Of a stretch of 15,217 bases of DNA, positions 12,459-15,217 are shown piece after piece; the stretch's first letter is position 1; each line of letters begins with the position of its first letter. The notes below the pieces were generated by a model that did no database searches, was not told the origin of the DNA, and saw nothing but the letters and a program-made list of their open reading frames with translations. The position numbers and the translations under genes were made by a program. The stretch comes from Frankiales bacterium. Its GTDB lineage: Bacteria; Actinomycetota; Actinomycetes; Mycobacteriales; SCTD01. The DNA lies in NCBI GenBank assembly GCA_025465145.1, contig JAODNS010000063.1, forward strand, positions 1 through 15,217. The letters are read 5' to 3'.

Positions 12459-13688
12459 TCAGCGACAGCGCCACTCGTCCCCGTCGAGGCTGCCGGGCAG
12501 CCAGGTGCGCAGCCGGGCCGGCCCCTTCGTCGGCGGCAGCCCCTTCGCGCCGGGCGCGATCGCCCGCGGCGCCTTGCCGTCGTGCACCCGCAGGATGTCC
12601 AGCCCGCGCTGGTAGTCGAGGACGTAGAGCAGGTCCTTGGCGACCCAGTACGCCGCGCTCGACGTGGTGGCCGCCGGCACGAAGTAGCCGATCTCCTTGA
12701 TCTTCCCGCTCTTGGCGACCTGCAGCAGCCGGGTCCCGTGCTCGTACCAGCCGACGGCCACCTGCCCGCCGTCCTTCCAGCCGGGTCGCGGGGTGAACCA
12801 GTGCGAGCAGTACGTCTCGTACGCCAGTGCTCCTCCGGTCGTGGGCGACTGCGCGGCCGGCCGGTAGGAGTCGACGAGCGCGAGCGTCTTGCTCGTCTGC
12901 CAGCCGGCGGTGTCCCACGTCATGAACGCGCCGGCGTCCTTGTCGGCGCACAGGTCGCCGGTGCCGGTGCCCGCGGTCTCGCCGCCCACGAGCAGGAAGC
13001 GGTCCTTGCCCTGCCGCGGCCACAGGTTCGCGTGCACGAAGCGGTCGTCGCCGGGGACGCCGGTCGCGACGACCTTCGGGTGCGCCGGGTCCCTGCGCGC
13101 GTCGAGCACCCACATCGTCTCGGTGCTGGTCACGACGATGCCGGGCGACACCTCCGTCACGTCGTGCTGCGCGCCCGGGCCGCCCTTGCGCGCGGTCGTC
13201 CAGTCGCCGGACTTCTTCGGCGCGCGCGGGTCGCGCAGGTCGACGATCTCGCCGTACGAGCCGTACGCCCACGTGCAGTCGAGGACGCAGGTGACGGTGT
13301 GCTCGTCGCCGCCCTGGAGGGTGGACAGGACGGCCGGGTGCGCCTTGTCGCGGACGTCCACGACCACCAGCATCTCCAGCGTTCCGATGAGCAGGACCTT
13401 GCCGTTGGTGTCGACGTCCTCCTCCGCGAAGTACGGCTGCTGCGGGATCGGCAGCGTCGAGACCGGGACCGGCTGCTCGGGGTTGCGGATGTCGTAGATG
13501 GTCAGCTCGTGCGAGCTCGTGACGTACAGGTAGCCGCCCAGCAGGTGCGCTCCGGCGGTGTCGGCGTGCAGGGGGACGTTGCCGAGCCACTCGATGTTGT
13601 CGCTCGCGAAGCCGGGTGCCGGCGCGGCCTGCCCCGGCACCGCCAGCGCGGTCAGGGCGAGCAGCAGGGCGAGGACGAGGCGGCGCAC
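12459..13688 (-). CDS. secreted LVIVD-repeat (beta-propeller-like) protein
   Basis: A 409-residue exported protein. The signal peptide is MRR, then a Leu/Ala core (4-17) and a likely cleavage after A21 or A22. The mature part carries several LVIVD-type blades: YLYVTSSHELTIYDIRNPEQP (53-73 region), LEMLVVVDVRDKAHP (104-118), GEIVDLRDPRAPK (146-158), TMWVLDARRDPAHP (191-204) and LYVLDYQRGLDILRV (354-368). Such repeats form beta-propellers, usually outside the membrane, with no known general reaction. C134, C138, C247, C294 and C408 could form disulfides. H130, H175, H219 and H296 sit at similar points of successive blades (EHTVTC, QHDVTEV, VHANLWP, CSHWF) and could line a central metal site; this is inference. 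The start is GTG 13688 with only a weak ribosome site. It lies 36 nt after the phosphodiesterase gene and 23 nt before rph. Confidence 0.85.
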   Translation of the reverse strand: MRRLVLALLLALTALAVPGQAAPAPGFASDNIEWLGNVPLHADTAGAHLLGGYLYVTSSHELTIYDIRNPEQPVPVSTLPIPQQPYFAEEDVDTNGKVLLIGTLEMLVVVDVRDKAHPAVLSTLQGGDEHTVTCVLDCTWAYGSYGEIVDLRDPRAPKKSGDWTTARKGGPGAQHDVTEVSPGIVVTSTETMWVLDARRDPAHPKVVATGVPGDDRFVHANLWPRQGKDRFLLVGGETAGTGTGDLCADKDAGAFMTWDTAGWQTSKTLALVDSYRPAAQSPTTGGALAYETYCSHWFTPRPGWKDGGQVAVGWYEHGTRLLQVAKSGKIKEIGYFVPAATTSSAAYWVAKDLLYVLDYQRGLDILRVHDGKAPRAIAPGAKGLPPTKGPARLRTWLPGSLDGDEWRCR

Positions 13689-13724
13689 CGTGCTGTCTTC
13701 GCGCCGGGCGCTGGTTCTCCTGCC

Positions 13725-14471
13725 TCAGACGTCGTACCTGGTGCCGCAGGCCGCGCGGTCGACATCGCCGGCGAACGCCGTGCGCGCCTCCGCCTCGATC
13801 GCGGCGCCGTCCGCCCACGCGACGACGTGCGTGAGCAGCAGGCGTCCCGCGCCGGCCCGCGCCGCGTGCTCACCGGCCTCCCGGCCAGACAGGTGCACGC
13901 CCGGCGGGTTGTCGGCGCGGTCTTCCCAGGACGCCTCGCACAGCAGGAGGTCGGTGCTCCGCGCGAGCTCGACCAACGCATCGCTGACGCCGGTGTCCCC
14001 CGAGTACGTGAGCGAGCGACCGCCCGCCTCGACCCGCAGGGCGTGGCACTCGACCGGATGGTTGGTGCGCGCGCTGGTGACGGTGAACGGCCCGATCTGC
14101 TGCGTGCCGACCGGCACCTCGCGGAAGTCGTAGACGTCCAGCAGGCCCTGCTGCGGCGGCGTCTCGAAGGCGCCGCAGATCCGCGCGGCCGTGCCCGTCG
14201 GCCCGTAGACCGGGACCTGCGGCGCGATGCCGCCGGGGTGGTAGCGGCGGGCGTAGGAGTACGCCACGAGGTCGATGCAGTGGTCCGCGTGCAGGTGGGT
14301 CACGTAGACGGCGTCGACGTCGAGCAGGCCGACGTGCCGCTGAAGCGCACCGAGCGCCCCGGCGCCGAGGTCCAGGACGAGCCGGAACCCGTCGTGCTCG
14401 ACGAGGTAGCTCGAGCAGGGCGAGTCGGCGGCCGGGAACGTGCCGGCGCAGCCGAGGACGGTCAGCTGCAC
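13725..14471 (-). CDS. metallo-beta-lactamase-fold hydrolase, Rv1339-like cyclic nucleotide phosphodiesterase
   Basis: A 248-residue MBL-fold protein. It opens with [20 protein letters not shown] (1-20), and the metal motif HLHADH is at 59-64. Further likely ligands are the His in [11 protein letters not shown], the Asp in YSGDTG and the final His in [12 protein letters not shown]. The order murI - this gene - rph - rdgB matches Rv1338 - Rv1339 - Rv1340 - Rv1341 of M. tuberculosis, and Rv1339 has been reported to be an atypical class II cAMP phosphodiesterase. By synteny and motif I assign cyclic-nucleotide hydrolysis, with an RNase Z-like role as the alternative. The start GTG 14471 lies inside the end of murI (10-nt overlap) and has GGAGG (14476-14480) 4 nt upstream. 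It is probably cytosolic, since no signal is seen. Confidence 0.85.
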   Translation of the reverse strand: MQLTVLGCAGTFPAADSPCSSYLVEHDGFRLVLDLGAGALGALQRHVGLLDVDAVYVTHLHADHCIDLVAYSYARRYHPGGIAPQVPVYGPTGTAARICGAFETPPQQGLLDVYDFREVPVGTQQIGPFTVTSARTNHPVECHALRVEAGGRSLTYSGDTGVSDALVELARSTDLLLCEASWEDRADNPPGVHLSGREAGEHAARAGAGRLLLTHVVAWADGAAIEAEARTAFAGDVDRAACGTRYDV

Positions 14472-15217
14472 AGGGCCTCCGCGACGCCGATCTCCGGCCC
14501 GAGGAACCGCCGGCCGAGCCGCGCGAAGGGCTCCGGGTCGCCGGTCGCGAGGAAGCGGTGCACCGGCGGCGCGGCGTCCTCCTCGCGCGTCAGGTCCTCC
14601 CGTACGAGCACCCGGTAGACGTCCTTCGCCGTCTCCTCCGCGCTGCTCACGAGCGTGACCCCTTCGCCGACGACGAGGCTGATCATGCCGGTCAGCAGCG
14701 GGTAGTGCGTGCAGCCCAGGACGAGGGTGTCCACGTCCTGCTCCACGACGGGCGCGAGGTAGTGGGTGGCCAGCTGCAGCAGCTGACGGCCGGTGGTCAC
14801 GCCGCGCTCCACGAAGTCGACGAACCGCGGACAGGCGGCGCTGGTCAGGGTGACGTGCGGCGCAGCGGCGAAGGCGTCGTCGTACGCCCGGCTGTCGACG
14901 GTGATCTGCGTGCCGATCAGCCCGACCCGGTTGTTCCGCGTCGCCGCGACAGCGCGCCGCGTCGCCGGCTGGATGACCTCCACGACGGGCACGTCGTACC
15001 GCTCGCGCGCGTCGCGCAGGCAGGCGCTGGACGCGCTGTTGCAGGCGATGACGAGCAGCTTGACGCCCTGCGCCACGAGCGCGTCCATGGCGGCCAGGGC
15101 GTGCCGGCGGACATCCGCGATCGTCAGCGGGCCGTACGGGCCGTGGGCGGTGTCGCCGACGTACAGGAGCGGCTCGTTCGGGAGCTGGTCGAGCAGGGCC
15201 CGCGCGACGGTGATCCC
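14462..15217 (-). CDS. murI: glutamate racemase (partial, N-terminus outside the window)
   Basis: The 251 visible residues run from [20 protein letters not shown] to a TGA at 14464-14462; only about a dozen N-terminal residues, including the catalytic Asp of FDSG, are outside. MurI interconverts L- and D-glutamate without a cofactor and supplies D-Glu for peptidoglycan. [10 protein letters not shown] (21-30 of the visible part) is the substrate loop. The two catalytic Cys are in ACNSAS (C59) and LGCTHYPLL (C169), both present. It heads the minus-strand cluster and overlaps the phosphodiesterase gene by 10 nt, which implies translational coupling. The upstream promoter is not visible. Confidence 0.95.
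   Translation of the reverse strand, partial: GITVARALLDQLPNEPLLYVGDTAHGPYGPLTIADVRRHALAAMDALVAQGVKLLVIACNSASSACLRDARERYDVPVVEVIQPATRRAVAATRNNRVGLIGTQITVDSRAYDDAFAAAPHVTLTSAACPRFVDFVERGVTTGRQLLQLATHYLAPVVEQDVDTLVLGCTHYPLLTGMISLVVGEGVTLVSSAEETAKDVYRVLVREDLTREEDAAPPVHRFLATGDPEPFARLGRRFLGPEIGVAEALCS

Noticed and set aside
12582..14618. A 678-codon open frame on the plus strand.
   Set aside because: It lies antisense across three well-supported minus-strand genes; its length is explained by high GC at third codon positions and it shows no recognisable domain.

Overview
The window is very GC-rich, uses GTG starts freely, has many 1-4 nt gene overlaps and several promoters that seem to give leaderless mRNAs. 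Together with actinobacterial families (DUF3618, DUF427) and a gene order that matches murI-Rv1339-rph-rdgB of mycobacteria, this points to chromosomal DNA of a high-GC actinomycete (Actinomycetota). The genus cannot be told from the sequence alone. I see no insertion sequence, prophage, CRISPR array or origin.

Layout. 1-952 (+): the 3' end of a tRNA-dihydrouridine synthase, then an orphan NarL/LuxR response regulator. 956-3843 (-): a three-gene cluster of a GH15 trehalase/glucoamylase-like enzyme, a DUF3618 membrane protein with 11-residue repeats, and a DUF427 protein whose only sensible start is CTG. 3844-3922: divergent control region with a Zur-like palindrome over the -35 of a leaderless promoter. 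3923-7027 (+): a four-gene operon for Zn/Mn uptake (lipoprotein, ATPase, permease) and a Bcp/PrxQ peroxiredoxin. 7044-7690: a hairpin, a tRNA-Leu(UAG) that lacks the long variable arm expected of tRNA-Leu, and a decayed HNH endonuclease gene whose surviving 3' half ends inside the tRNA. 7823-11113 (+): a UDP-xylose-synthase-like enzyme, a polyprenyl-phosphate-sugar-synthase-like GT2 and a GT39/GT-C membrane glycosyltransferase, which together look like a lipid-linked pathway for extracytoplasmic glycosylation. 11102-15217 (-): murI (cut by the window end), an Rv1339-like metallo-beta-lactamase-fold phosphodiesterase, a secreted LVIVD-repeat protein, rph and rdgB.

How the genes work together. 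The right-hand block couples cell-wall D-glutamate supply with cyclic-nucleotide, RNA 3'-end and nucleotide-pool housekeeping, with a secreted beta-propeller protein inserted in the middle. The central transporter block pairs metal supply with peroxide defence. The most unusual points are the class-I-shaped tRNA-Leu(UAG), the HNH remnant that borrows its stop codon from that tRNA, and a repeated TAGCGT-N6/7-start promoter pattern. All family calls are from sequence reading; no database search was run.
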